DNA of 64,000 bases from G965220305 sp965220305 (GTDB taxonomy: Bacteria; Chloroflexota; Dehalococcoidia; Lucifugimonadales; UBA3495): contig OZ244817.1 of assembly GCA_965220305.1 (NCBI GenBank), forward strand, positions 744,001 to 808,000. The letters run 5' to 3'. Position 1 is the first letter of the stretch, and each line of letters begins with the position of its first letter. Position numbers and translations under genes: made by a program. Shown here one piece after another: positions 26,361 to 37,370 of this stretch. The notes under the pieces are model-generated. The model made no database searches. It saw nothing but the letters and a program-made list of their open reading frames with translations, and was not told where the DNA came from.

Positions 26361-26900
26361 AGGAAGTCCTTCGTTGGACTTCCTCCTTCGCCCTGGGTCT
26401 CCATCCCCGCCCTGTGACCCTCTTCCCAGCGCGTCCATCGCAGCGCGATGCTCCGGGTGAAGCTTCCGCCGTGTAGCCACCGGTGGCCAGCGTCAGCCCG
26501 ACGCTGTTGGGCCCGGTGTGGGCGCCGTCGCGCTTTAGCTTGCGGTTGTCCCACCAGATCCGCAACCGGTTTTCGTAGGCGCCGTTGAGCAGCGCTCCCC
26601 TGCCGTTCCCAGGCTTGCCTTTGGACACGAACAACTGGCGTCCACCCCCGACTCCAGGCTGATTTCCACCCTGGTCTCCCTGGAGGGGGAGAATTGGAAG
26701 TATCGGTTCGGGCCATCCGGATGGTGGGCATCGCAGTCCGGATCGTCCCACGCGCCGCTGTACTCCACAGCTGCCGTGAGCGTGTCCAGGTCGGCGAAGC
26801 AGTCCGTCACCGGCAACGTGTCCTCTACGTCGGTGAAGTTGACGGTTACATTGGCGCTGGCTCTGTCGCTGTCAGCGGGGAGAAGGAGTTTGTAACACCC
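26335..26900 (-). pseudogene. Remnant of a secreted repeat-protein C-terminus
   Basis: Reading leftwards from about 26900, one frame gives VTVNFTDVEDTLPVTDCFADLDTL and NRYFQFSPSRETRVEISLES, the beta-sandwich (PPC-like) pattern found at the ends of secreted proteins. It then breaks, and the next frame continues QLFVSKGKPGNGRGALLNG to LATGGYTAEA, which is the usual closing strand. It sits just downstream of the LRR part of the giant lipoprotein and may be its original C-terminus or a separate decayed gene. A perfect 11-bp hairpin at 26359-26386 lies near its end. Confidence 0.5.
26359..26386. other. Perfect 11-bp stem-loop
   Basis: GGAGGAAGTCC pairs with GGACTTCCTCC around a 6-base loop. No T-run follows on either strand, so a terminator role is uncertain. 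It abuts the ~60-bp repeat. Confidence 0.55.
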
Positions 26901-26903
26901 CCT

Positions 26904-26980
26904 CTGAGCCTGTCGAAGGATGAAGGGGTTTTCGCTCAGGCTGTCAATCGTCCAGTCGTCTGTCCTTCGGCAGGCTTGGG
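26904..26980. repeat. REP-like inverted pair
   Basis: GAGCCTGTCGAAGG near 26905 and CCTTCGGCAGGCTT near 26965 are imperfect inverted arms. Palindromes of this kind are dispersed in many uncultured bacterial genomes. It interrupts the remnant coding region. Confidence 0.5.
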
Positions 26981-27031
26981 AAGAAGTAGTGAGCGGGACG
27001 AACCATGAACGATCGGATTTTTCACCCACCC

Positions 27032-30000
27032 TTAAGGGGCACACCTGGGCAGCCCCAATCTCTGGAAGTCGTTCTGTTGTATCTCTACCAGGTCGGCAGG
27101 AAGGCATCCAGAAAACTGGTTGCCTGCCAGAAAAAGGTGATCGATAAACTCCGGGTGTCCGAGTTCCGGCGGGATCTGACCGCTCAAACCGTTTCGTTGC
27201 AAGTTAAGGCGGTTGAGCTTGGTCATTTCACCCAGCTCGGATGGGACCTCTCCACTGAGCCGGTTTTCTGACAGGTCAACGTAGAGCACCTCCTTCAGAC
27301 CGGCAGTTCACCAGACAGTTGGCTGTAATGGAGATACAGTATTTCCAGGTTGGCCAAGTTGCCCAGTTCCTCCGGTATCCCGCCAACCAGGTGGTTTTCC
27401 GAGAGATTCAGCTCTCTCAGGTTGGAAAGATTGCCCAGTGACGACGGTATCTCGCCCGTCAGTTGGTTGCCGGACAAATTCAGGAGTACCAGGTCGGTGA
27501 GTTCTCCCAGGTCCGGCGGTATTTGCCCGGTCAGTGCCCTTCGAGAAAGGTCGATATGGGAAACTCGGCCCTCCGACCCCGTAATCGTGACACCATCCCA
27601 TTGGCCGATTGGCGTTTCCTCCGACCAATTGAGCGTGGTGCTTCCTGCCAGGGCATCCCGCGCCCTGAGAAGGGCCTCTCGATCTGAAGGCTGGCTTGGA
27701 GGTGTGCTCCCCTCCACCCCCACCTGAGGCGTGGGCGTTGGACCAGTTGCGGGCTCCGAGTACGGGCAAAGCAACGCCCGCAAGTCTTCATCATCCGCGT
27801 CGGTTACATCGCAGGCGGTGTTGCCTTCATCGTTGGTTGCCGTCACATCCGCGCCACGGTCCAACAGCAATCTGACGGTGTCAACGGTCGGAGGTTCATG
27901 CCAGGGTTCACTTCCCTTTGCCGCCAGGTGCAGCGGGGTATCTCCCGCCTGGTCCGCTGCGTTGATGCCCGCTCCGCCGTCCAGCAACAGGGCGACGGTG
28001 TCGGGGGAGGGTGATACAAATAGCGGGGCCACCGCCCGGTGCAGGGGTGTTTGCAGCGTATCGTTGGGGGCGTTGACATCAGTGCCATGTTCCAGCAGCA
28101 GGGCTACGGTTGCGGTGACCCCAGCCCCCGCCGCCCCGTGCAGGGGAGTTGTTCCGAAATCGTTCCGTGCCGTGGCGTCCGCACCTTCCGCCAGCAACAG
28201 TTCGGTGACTTCAGGACGTGGGTCACTCGAAACAGAAATCAACGGCGTGTTACCGTGCTCATCTGCGGCGTTCACCTCGGCTCCGTTTTCCAGCAACAGT
28301 CTGACTACCTCAGGGTCGGCGCTGTAGTCGGTGGGCGCTGAGTAGCCATCGGTCATTGCGAAGTGCAACGGAGTTTTGAGGTTGTCGTCGCGGGCGGTCG
28401 CATCCGCTCCCCTTTCCAACATTATCCGGACCACCTCCGGGCCGGAATGCCTGGCGGCGTGATGCAAAGGGGTGGCTCCCTTTTCATCCCGGGCAGCCAC
28501 CTCCGCGCCGCTATCCAGCAGCACTCTGATGACCTGCGGGTCAATTTCCCCGGTGCGGGTCGAAATGTGTAGAGCAGTCAAACCGAAATCGCCCCTGGCC
28601 GTCACCTGCGCCCCGTTCTCTAGCAACAGTTTGAATACCTCGGGGCCTGCGCTAATGGCTGCGGCCATGTGCAACAGCGTATAGCCCTCGTCTTCTCGCA
28701 GCGTAGCATCGGCGCCATGTTCCAGCAGGAGGCTGATGACCTCGGAGTCGGCCCCGGCCCACATCGCAATATGGAGTATCCCCAACAAGCCAGAATCGCC
28801 CTCCATCGTCAGGGCGGCGCCGTGTTCCAGCAGCAATTTGACGAGCTCCGGGTCGACATTGTTGGACTCCAACTCGATCAGGGTTCCAAAGTAAATGAAC
28901 AACACGGATTGCCCGTGATCGTCTCCCACTCCCGCGTCCGCGCCGTGATCTAACAACAACCCGACAATTTCGAGGGCATATGCAGCGAAATCGGCGCCGT
29001 CTTCAACAAACGAATTTGCAGCTTCCGGGTCAGAAGCGTAGGCGGCGTGGGTTACAACTTCATGCAGGAGGGGTCTGCCGTAGCTATAGGCGTTGGGGTT
29101 CGCGCCATGCTCCAGCAGCAATCTGATTATTTCGGCGTCGGCTCCGTTGTTAATTGCCAGAGGCAAAGGCGTAGCCCCCGAGCTGTCCCGTGCGTTTGCG
29201 TCCGCACCGCTTTCCAGCTGCTTCCGTACCGATGCGAGGCTGACGTCCCCCCGCCAGAATTCCTCGGAGCACAGTTCACCGCACGTCCTGGCTGCCGGGT
29301 CCTTCGTTTCCGCCGAACCGGCTGGGAGAAAGAGGAGCGGCATCGCCGGCTCGGGTTTGCCTGTGGGAATGGGCGCCCTTCGGCCCCCTGTTTCCCTGTA
29401 GTAGTCCGAAGATCTCCTGTCGGGCGTCCCCGGGGGAGTGGTCTGCCCGTATTCCTCCCTCATTCCCCAGCAGACGGCGGTCCCGTCGCTCCGCAGGGCG
29501 CAGGTGAAGTCCCGGCCGGCGCTGACCGCGTCGAATGTGCCTCCTGGCGGCACCATTACGTCACGGTTGCCGTTCCAGCACGACAGGGAGCCGTCCTGAC
29601 GTATTCCGCACCGGTGAGTTGCGCCCATGCTGAGCGCCGTCATTGGCCCAAGCCAGCTGAGAGTGCTCACGCTGGCAAACAGACTGTTCTGGCACACGAC
29701 CTCGAGGTTGACGGTGACCCCGCAGGCGTCGTGAGCCCCGATTTCGTAGGAGATGAACTCGCCGGGTGGCGAGGGTCTGCCGTCGCCCCAGCATTCCACG
29801 CTGCCGTCGGCGCGTATGCCACACGACGAGTTGTGGCCAGACGCGATAGACGCAAACGTACCTTCCGGCGCTCCGGAACGCACCCCGCGATAGTATATTT
29901 CCCCCCAGCAGACGGCGGCCCCGCCGGGACGCAGCCCGCAGGTGTGATATCCGCCAGCGCTGATGGCGGTAAATTCCCCTCCCGGCGAGGTTGCTTGGCC

Positions 30001-31566
30001 CTCATTGCTGGACCCCCAGCAGACCACGGACCTGTCGGCCCTCAGCCCACAGGCGTGAAAGCGGCCAGCGGCGATATCCAGGAATTCTCCCTCGGGAGGA
30101 TTACCTGCCCTCCTGCGCAGGTCGGGCGGCTTCCGTCTGCCGGACGGGGAACCGCCCCACAGGCTGCCCCCAGGGCTCTGCGAACTGCCCCAGCAGACGG
30201 CCTCTCCGTCCGTCGAGACGGCGCAGGTGTAAAGATCAGCAGCGCTGACGGACCTGTAGGTTGGCCCGCCGGACTCCAAGACCTCCACATCAGGATTGCC
30301 CCAGCAGAATTCGTACTCAGCCTCCTGCGGCGCCATCTGCCATTGGCAGGAGTTGCTCTCTCCTACGGCAATGTAGGTAACGATACCAGCATCCCGTACG
30401 GCGGAGACGGCGTAGACCTCCCCCAGTTCGTCGATGCCGTACCCGCCAGGTGGCATGGCGCCAGGGGTCTTACCCCAGCAGACGGTCGTTCCGTCGGTCC
30501 GAGAGGCGCACGCCTGCTCGTCCCCAACAGCGATGGCCGAATAGGAGCCATCAGGGGGCATGCCGAAGCTCTGGATACCTTCCGGGGCAAGTTGTTCGCC
30601 CCAGCACCGGACCGTACCGTCCGTTCTAATGCCGCAGGCGTCCCTCATTGCCGCATCGATGGAACTGAATGTCCCGGCGGGGGCAGTTTCGTCGTTGAAT
30701 TCTTGGTCCCTGTAGCTCCAGCACGCCACCGTTCCATCAGCCCTTATGCCGCAGGAATATCCCTCTCTTGCGGCGCTTATGGAAACGAAGGTTTCGTTGG
30801 GCAGAACCGATACCCCCTCACCGTACTCACCACCCCAACAAATCACGCTCCCATTCGGGCGTATGCCACACATGTGGTTGTACCCGGCCTCTACGGACAG
30901 GAATGTTCCGACTGGAGCCCGGTCCAACCCATGCTGGGCGCCATAACTGTTAGCCCAACAGTCTGCCCTGCCGTCGCTGAGGAGGACGCACACGTGGTCG
31001 GCGCCCGAGCTGAGAGACGTGTAAGTTTCATCGGTTTTCGTGAAACGGTCGGGAACCGGGCTTGGTGGCTGGCCCCAGCATTCCACTCCACCCTGGGTCC
31101 GAGCTCCGCACGAGTAGTGTCTGAAGGCGCTGATTGCCGCAAACGTGCCGCCGGGCTCGGAGGACTGTCCCTCCCAGTCCCGGCCCCAGCAGACCGCAGT
31201 ACCGTCGCTTCGCAGTCCGCAGGTGTGTGCGGAACCCGAACTGATACCCGCTAGGTCCGCCGCCGTGTAGAAGTCCCCTGCCGACCCTGCTGACGCGTAC
31301 TGGCTGGACGGTTGGATAGGTAACGCCATGGGTGATTCGGTAGGTACCGGAGCGGGAGACGTAATCGTCCCAGGTACGGCCGGGGCGGACAGATCGGGGT
31401 TGGGCACAGCTGACCTTGAAGGCGGGTTTGCCGCCGGTGTCGATATGGCCCCCTCTATCGGTGAGTCCTGCTCAGTCATCGAACATGCTGCCAGAAGGGT
31501 TGCCATCAGCGCAGGCAAAATAAAAGCTAGGGTCGCCGCCTTTGTCATCAGTCTCAAGGTTGTCAT
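27032..31566 (-). CDS. Giant lipoprotein with RCC1-like, ankyrin and LRR repeats (frameshift at 27300)
   Basis: Restored length is about 1510 residues. The N-terminus is a lipoprotein signal (MTKAATLAFILPALMATLLAAC, lipobox LLAAC), then a proline/serine/threonine linker. From about 90 to 720 there are some 15 RCC1-like units ending in patterns such as CGLRSDGTAVCWG, each with a Cys pair 10 residues apart. From about 785 to 1290 there are a dozen ankyrin repeats (LLLEHGADATLREDEG). From about 1320 on come plant-type LRRs (LTGEIPSSLGNLSNL). One frame ends at 27295; adding one G near 27300 joins GELP to GLKEVLYVDLSENRLSG. It should be anchored on the outer face of the membrane and bind proteins. 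The ankyrin class suggests host interaction, by analogy only. Confidence 0.75.
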
Positions 31567-32012
31567 ACTCCTTTGTCCAAAGGCTTTGAACTCAAGCCCA
31601 ATACTGCATCGCAGATGCAGCAGGCGGCGTTTATAGTGGCCCCGCTGGGCCCTTGCTGCGTGCCGCCGTCTCCACCGCGACCGCTACAACAGGAAATCAG
31701 AGGGTTGGTTCTTCGTCCATACGAGACGGGTGAGCGGCTGGCGAACGTCGGGGGCCGTCATGGGAATCAACTCTTTATCCGGGCCGCGACGACACCCTTT
31801 TCTCCCGGTTCCATTGCCTGATACTCGATCAAGGGCAGGTACGCCCGTGCCATCATTGCCAAGGTAGTGTGCCGGTGCCAGCCGTCCAACCGCCGCACGT
31901 CATGTTGGTCCAGCCCCACCCCCGCCTTCGCAGGGGAGGGGCTCTGCCCCTTGGCCCCCGGGGCGGACCAGACCACGGTCATGGCTAGGACTTCTCCGAA
32001 GGTCACGGCGGG
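31567..32012 (-). pseudogene. Diverged IS701-family remnant between the lipoproteins
   Basis: The minus-strand frame 31767-32006 reads VGLDQHDVRRLDGWHRHTTLAMMARAYL, matching the C-terminal VGLDQYEVRRWDGWYRHITLAM of the intact IS701 transposases. DNA near 31600-31680 also resembles the IS left end region (GCAGAT..., GGCGGCG, GTGCCGCCGTCTCCAC). A GC-rich insertion (CCCCCGCCTTCGCAGGGG near 31919) breaks it. It is an old, dead copy of a related element. Confidence 0.65.
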
Positions 32013-35000
32013 TTACTCTTGCGGCGGGCTGGCTTGGCCGAAAGAGTTATCGCCCCAGCACTCTACGCTGCCGTCTGGGCGCAATCCGCAGGCGTGGTCG
32101 CTGCCAGAGGAGATCGCCGTGAAGATGCCCTCCGGGATTTCCGCGTTGGAGTACCCGCGTCCCCAGCAACCCACGTGACCGCCGTCCCACAGCGCACAGG
32201 TGTGGCCTCCGCCGCTACTCAAGACCTTGAGGTCGCCATCCGGCTCCCACCTTGGGGAGCCGCCCCACAGCATCGCAGCCTTATTTGTCTCCTCGTCCAC
32301 CCAACATCGGGGCGTCCCTTTTCCGGGTTGGGCTTCTTCACAGGTCGTAATCGCATCATCCGACTTTGTTACGATGTCCCCCCAGCACCGGATTTCCCCG
32401 TCAGGCCTGAACCCGCATGTGTGGAGTTCCCCGGCACTTATGACTTCGAACGGTCCGTCCGGTGGTATCGCCTGACCTATGTGGCCGGTATCCCATCCCT
32501 CGTTGGCACCCCAGCAAGCGACGGTCTGGTCGGTGCGAATGGCGCAAGCATGGAAGCCGCCCACGCTAACGGACGTGAACTCGCCGTCCGGTGGGCCGAA
32601 CTCCCCCGGTGAGATGTGAGACCAAATCCCCCAGCACTTCAGACGGCCATCGGTCCGCACCCCACAGGAGGACTGGAACCCCCCCACGCTCACCTGCCGG
32701 AACCGTCCATCGGGCGGTCCGTACACGGCCTTCTCGAAGGCCCTCAACTCTGACTGGGCTTCTGCGTCCGGCGGTATATCCTTGATGTCGTCATTGAGTC
32801 TAATATTTGCCCGCCCCCAACACTCCAGCCTTCCGTCCAGCCGCACGGCACAGGAACTGGAGGCCCCGGCGCTGACCTGGGAGAACCTGCCGGTCGGCGC
32901 GTCGATAAGTCCAACGGTCTCCGCGAGGCGTTCGTCCGCTCCCCTTGGTCCCCAGCAGACAATGGTCCGGTCCACCCGGAGGCCACAGGTGTGGCTCATA
33001 CCGGCGGAGACCTGCACAAAGGCTATGCCAGAGCGCGTTGCTGGCGGGGCACCATAGGTGGCCTTCACCAGCAGTTGCAGAATTTCCGTGTACACTTCGT
33101 TCTCGTGCGCTACCTCTAGGGGCGTCCGTCCCGCAGCGTCCTTGGCCCTGGCATCGGCACTCCGTTGCAGTAGCAACTCGACGATCGGTCGCTTGGCATC
33201 GCGGGACGAGACGGCTTCATGCAACGGAGTCGTGCCTTCGGCATCGCGGACATTGGGATCGGCCCCTCGCTCCAACAGCAGACTTGCCACGGTCGGACCT
33301 TCAGAGTAGCCGTGGTTGGGTACGGACGTGAACAGGGGCGTCCTGCCGGTGCTGTCCAAGGCGTTTGCGTCGGCCCCGTGGTCCAGCAACACCCGCACAA
33401 CCTCGAGAACCGCTCCTTGGTCAAGGGACGCCGCCGCCATGTGGAGTGGCGTCCCTCCCGAGTTGTCTAGCGCATCTTCGTCGGCACCACCGGACAGCAA
33501 TGCTTCGGCGTTGGCCGCTCGCCCGAATCGAGCCGCCATGTGGAGAGGGGTGTGCCCCTCTATGGTCCGGGCTTCCGTGTCGGCTCCCGCCCGTAGCAAG
33601 AACCCAACCGCGACCGCGTCGCTCCACATAGCGGCCTTGTGGAGCATGGTCTCGTTGCGCTGGTCTTGATGCGCGTTGACATCTATCCCCGACTCCAGCA
33701 ACTCCTGAAGCTCGTCGGTGGTCATGGTGTACCAGTAGTCCTTGGAGAGCCAATACTCGGATTGGCCGCACATCCAATCCAGAACGTCGGGGTCGGTCAT
33801 CCGGCCCAACCGCACTGCCGTCTGACATGGGGTCTCACCGTGCTTGTCCATCGCCTCCAGGTCCGCGCCCACGCTGAGCAGCAAGGTTGACATTCCCGAT
33901 TTGCTCTGCCTCGCCGCCAAGTGAAGGGATGTCCGACCCTCGGGATCGCGGGCCTCCAGGTTCGCGCCCTGGTCGATCAGGAACTCGGCCAAATGCACCG
34001 GCCGCTCGGGAGTGCCGTACCACCGAGACCTGATGTCCAGTATTTCAAGGTTACGCTCCCAATCCAAGCTGGTGCGCGTCGCTACGTGCAAGGGCGTGTT
34101 GCCTTCCGCGTCCCTTGCCTCTATGTCCGCGCCGAAGCTCAGGAGCAGGTCGGCGATGGCCGTCGCGGTGCCCTTGATGTAGGCGAAGGAGTCATACGTC
34201 CCAACGATGTGTAGCGGCATCTGCCTTGTGTCCGGGTCCCTTGCATTTGGGTCCGCACCCCCCCCTCAGAAGCATCTCTACAGCCCCGGGTGCCCCGGTC
34301 GCCACGGCCCCGAGCAGAGGCATCGCCCCACCGCCCTTGTGGTTGGGGTCAAGCCCCACGTCCAGTAGCAGGTCGATAACTTCCGACGAACCAGCGATGG
34401 CCGCGTAGTACAGCAGTCCAATCCCCTTGCCGTCCACGTCCCACGGGTCCGCTCCCAGGTCAAGCAAGAACCGCATGACGGATGGCTCCGTGTTGAGGGC
34501 CGCTCGCAGTACCGGCGTGAAGCCGTGCTCGCTCCTGTCCTGGAGGTCCGCTCCCCGGTCGAGCAGCAGGGCCAGCACACCGGGGTCGGCGTTGGATTCC
34601 GCCGCCAGATGCAACGGCGTCTCATCGTTGATGTCCCTGGCACCAATGTCGGCCCCACGGTCCAGCAGCAGTTCCACCATCGCTTGCGTGTTGTTGGACG
34701 CGGCCCAATGGAGGAAGGTCCGACCTAACTGGTCCGTAACATGCGGCTCCGCGCCGTGCTCCAAAAGCAGCGCCATGACCGCCGGGTCCGGGTTGGCGAC
34801 CGCGACGACGAACGCTGGAGCCAGCGCGCCAGGCATTTCCGGGGTCCAGATGTCTGTCTCCTCTTCCAAGGCGGCACGGGCTCGCGCAACGTCCACCTTG
34901 GCCCAGAAGTGGTCCCGGTACGGGGCGGCCTCCACTTCCGAGCCCGTGGACGGCGAGGCGTCATCGTCCGTGTGCCGGGGCCGGTCCTCTGTGGGCGGTA

Positions 35001-35232
35001 CAGGAGGCGTTGGAGTTGTTTCAAGGAGAATAACGGGTTCCGGTGTTGGCGTTGGCGGGGACTTCCGCGCTGGCGTCGGTTCAGGCACGGAGGTTGGCGT
35101 CGCCGGTGCCTTCGCTTCTACGGTAACTTTTGGTGCAGTGGCCGTGGGGAGTGGAGTAGGCTCGGCTTCGGGTTGGCAGGCCAGTACCAGCACGCCGAAG
35201 ATGACCGCCCCGAGCACGTTAGATTTCTTCAT
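32013..35232 (-). CDS. Giant lipoprotein with ankyrin then RCC1-like repeats (frameshift in a C8 run)
   Basis: I start at ATG 35232 (GAGAGGACAC upstream). MKKSNVLGAVIFGVLVLAC is a lipoprotein signal with lipobox LVLAC. A threonine/proline linker leads to about 17 ankyrin repeats (for example LLLDRGADIGARDINDETPLHLAA). The C-terminal 370 residues hold eight or so RCC1-like units ending CALWDGGHVGCWG or CGLRPDGSVECWG. Two frames, 34192-35232 and 32013-34220, are joined by removing one base from the eight-C run at 34258-34265: MLLRGG then ADPNARDPDTRQMPLHIVG. The domain order is the reverse of the neighbouring lipoprotein, so the two are mosaics of shared parts. About 1070 residues. Confidence 0.75.
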
Positions 35233-35277
35233 GTGTCCTCTCGTTACTTCTTGAACCAGGGCCACCAAACTGGATAA

Positions 35278-36408
35278 CTGATGTTACGCAGCCTTGAGGA
35301 GTTGGAGTTCGTCAAAAGCATGGCGGATAGCCTTGAGATACATCCGGGTTCTCAAGGCAAAATGATTCATCCGGTGGGTCACGCTGGTCCATTCCAGGCG
35401 GCAGGCTGAGCAGATAGCCATGAAACAGTGGTTGCTTTGAGTTCGGACCGTCTTCCCCGGCGGCTTAGCCAGCGCGGCGTTGCCCTTGAGCGTCTTGTGA
35501 TACGTCTCCACTTTCCACCTTTTCCGGTAGATTGCTTTGATGGTCTCGCCTTCACCGGCCAAGCCGCTGCCAGCCAGATACAGCGTACCGGCACTGCCGT
35601 CTCTGTTCTTAAAGACCTGGCGAAGCAGCAGGACAGGAAAGTCCAGTCCCCGCAGCCAGCCGCGCACCGGTTGACCTTCCGGCAGGTCCAGCGTGTCTAT
35701 CCGGTGAAAGCCGCCCTGAAGTTTCGCTTCATAGCTCAAGGCTGCCGTCCTGTTGGATTTGAGCGCGATGATGAACTCCTTGCCCAGGCCTTTGTGTATG
35801 AAACTCAGATTCTCTTTGGACGAAAACCAACTGTCTGCCAGAACATAGCGAAACTCCAGCCGGTTCTGCTGACAGACCTTCAGCATCCGGCGCATCAGTT
35901 CGTTCTTGGAGACTTCGCTCCGGCGCTTGAGCCGGCCGGTGTTCTCATCCTCGAATACAATGGGCTTGCGGATGATTTCGTATGCCGCCGGCAGCGTCAT
36001 ACCCTGAGCGCGGTAAACGCAGTTGAGGATGTTAATACCCTTGACCGTCCGGTTCCTGCTGTGATCGAAGTGCCAACTGACTATCCCGTTCTCGTCCGTA
36101 TGTGGCTTTTCCTCTATGGTGTCGTCGAATATGAGTGCGCCATCGGGTTGTTCTATCTTTCTCACCATGGGCTTGACCTGCTGCCAGAGGGTCCTGGAGT
36201 CGTAGACTTCCCCGGACAGGAAGCGGGTTATCCGGTCATGGCTGACTTCCCCTTCCAGCATGTCGGACAGGCCGGTGGCTGTCGCCGCGCCAGAGAGCCT
36301 GCCCCGGACTTGATCCGGGGAACTCAGCAGGTAATCGCTGTAGACTTCGGTCAGTTCTTTGTTCATGGCTCAAAGATAGCAGTTTCTTCAGCCTGTGCGT
36401 AAGGTCAG
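35278..36408 (-). mobile_element. 1131-bp IS with 7-bp target duplication
   Basis: The ends CTGATGTTACGCA (35278-35290) and TGCGTAAGGTCAG (36396-36408) are imperfect inverted repeats. TGGATAA is duplicated exactly at 35271-35277 and 36409-36415. The element sits inside the second copy of the ~60-bp repeat. The transposase fills nearly all of it. Confidence 0.88.
35284..36366 (-). CDS. DDE transposase of the IS4/IS701-like superfamily
   Basis: The 360-residue protein starts at ATG 36366. It has the DDE pattern: ALIFDDTIEEKPHTDE (first Asp), RYVLADSWFSSKENLSF (second Asp) and the YREK-like IYRKRWKVETYHKTLKGN with the catalytic Glu. It resembles a group of IS4/IS701-related transposases common in host-associated bacteria, but I cannot name the ISfinder group. 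The frame is intact and the target duplication is perfect, so the element may still be active. Confidence 0.85.
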   Translation of the reverse strand: MNKELTEVYSDYLLSSPDQVRGRLSGAATATGLSDMLEGEVSHDRITRFLSGEVYDSRTLWQQVKPMVRKIEQPDGALIFDDTIEEKPHTDENGIVSWHFDHSRNRTVKGINILNCVYRAQGMTLPAAYEIIRKPIVFEDENTGRLKRRSEVSKNELMRRMLKVCQQNRLEFRYVLADSWFSSKENLSFIHKGLGKEFIIALKSNRTAALSYEAKLQGGFHRIDTLDLPEGQPVRGWLRGLDFPVLLLRQVFKNRDGSAGTLYLAGSGLAGEGETIKAIYRKRWKVETYHKTLKGNAALAKPPGKTVRTQSNHCFMAICSACRLEWTSVTHRMNHFALRTRMYLKAIRHAFDELQLLKAA

Positions 36409-36700
36409 TGGATAAAATCAAGAACTTTCCAGGTCAGGTTCAAAGTAACGGTGTAGTCTACCCCTCACCGCGCCTGTCGGGAGGCGAACCCGCCGTAACA
36501 AGAGCGACCCGCGCTCCGGTGGAGTATGGAATCGGCAAGCCCCTGTCTGATAAGGCAGGGGCATTACATTTGCAGCGAGTCCGCTGTTCACTTGGACTGA
36601 GTGGCGGGAACCTGTGGCACGAGCAGGACGCCGGACTCCTTGACTCCACCGGTTTGCCGGGCACGGGCCTCCTCCCCGGCTCGGGAGACCGAAGGGGGCG
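36409..36700. other. Spacer with repeat end and a hairpin
   Basis: It begins with the right half of the ~60-bp repeat (to about 36457). GCCCCTG/CAGGGGC near 36539-36564 is a short hairpin; only ATTA follows. A plus-strand open frame to 36704 has no clear start and no family likeness. Confidence 0.4.
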
Positions 36701-37357
36701 TTAATCATCCAGCAGTCCGTTGCGCACCGCCCAGACCACCATCTCCGGCTTGGAGCGGAAGCCCAGCTTGCCCTGGATGGCGTAGATGGCGTTCCTTATG
36801 GTCACCGGCTTCACCTCCCTTGCCTCGGCGATCCGGGCGTAGGACATGCCCCGGCAAAACAGCGCCAGTATCTCCCGCTCCCGCTGGGTCAGTCCGCCCG
36901 GGCCCAGCTCCTCCTGCTGCGCACCCCTCCGGATCCCGGCGAAAACCCGCGTCACCACCTGGGCGGGCACCCGCAACTCTCCGGCGGCAACCTCCCGGAC
37001 GGTGTCCAACAAGCGGTCCATGCCCGACACCTTCTGCAGGTAGCCCGTCGCCCCGGCGGCCACCGCCTCGAGCACCGCGTCCTCCTCGGTGGAGGCCGTC
37101 AGCATCACCACCCTTGTGTCCGGCGCGAACTCCATGATCTCCCGGCACGCCTCCACCACGTCCTTGTTCGGCATCATCACGTCCATCACCACCACGTCCG
37201 GGGACAACTCTGAGGCGGCCCTGACCGCCTCCACACCGTCCGCCGCATCCCCCACCACCTCGAACTCGCCCGAATGCTCCAGCACCTGCTTCAGCCCGAC
37301 CCTCATGATCGAGTGGTCGTCAACCACCATCACCCTTATGCGCTCCCTCGACGACAT
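36701..37357 (-). CDS. NarL/LuxR-family response regulator
   Basis: The 218-residue protein has a receiver domain (1-125) with acidic pocket VVDDH (12-16), phosphorylation site D59 in VVVMDVMMPN, and a lysine near 109 (YLQKVSG). The C-terminal HTH of LuxR type is at 155-205 (LTQREREILALFCRGMSYARIA). It would be phosphorylated by the sensor kinase encoded 13 bases upstream and then bind promoters. Targets are unknown; the inverted repeat near 38932 upstream of the operon is one place to look. Confidence 0.93.
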   Translation of the reverse strand: MSSRERIRVMVVDDHSIMRVGLKQVLEHSGEFEVVGDAADGVEAVRAASELSPDVVVMDVMMPNKDVVEACREIMEFAPDTRVVMLTASTEEDAVLEAVAAGATGYLQKVSGMDRLLDTVREVAAGELRVPAQVVTRVFAGIRRGAQQEELGPGGLTQREREILALFCRGMSYARIAEAREVKPVTIRNAIYAIQGKLGFRSKPEMVVWAVRNGLLDD

Positions 37358-37370
37358 GCCGCTTCTCCTC

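Noticed and set aside
29047..31254. A 735-codon open frame on the plus strand
   Set aside because: It is antisense to the RCC1-like repeats of the lipoprotein; the repeat periodicity keeps the opposite strand open. It has no start signal and no family pattern.
31919..31960. A GC-rich hairpin as a terminator between the lipoproteins
   Set aside because: CCCCCGCC/GGGG arms are imperfect, lack a T-run and look like an insertion in the dead IS701 remnant.
36408..36704. C-terminal end of a TnpB-like gene
   Set aside because: The open frame has no zinc-finger or RuvC motif and no guide-RNA-like end; likeness was only in composition.
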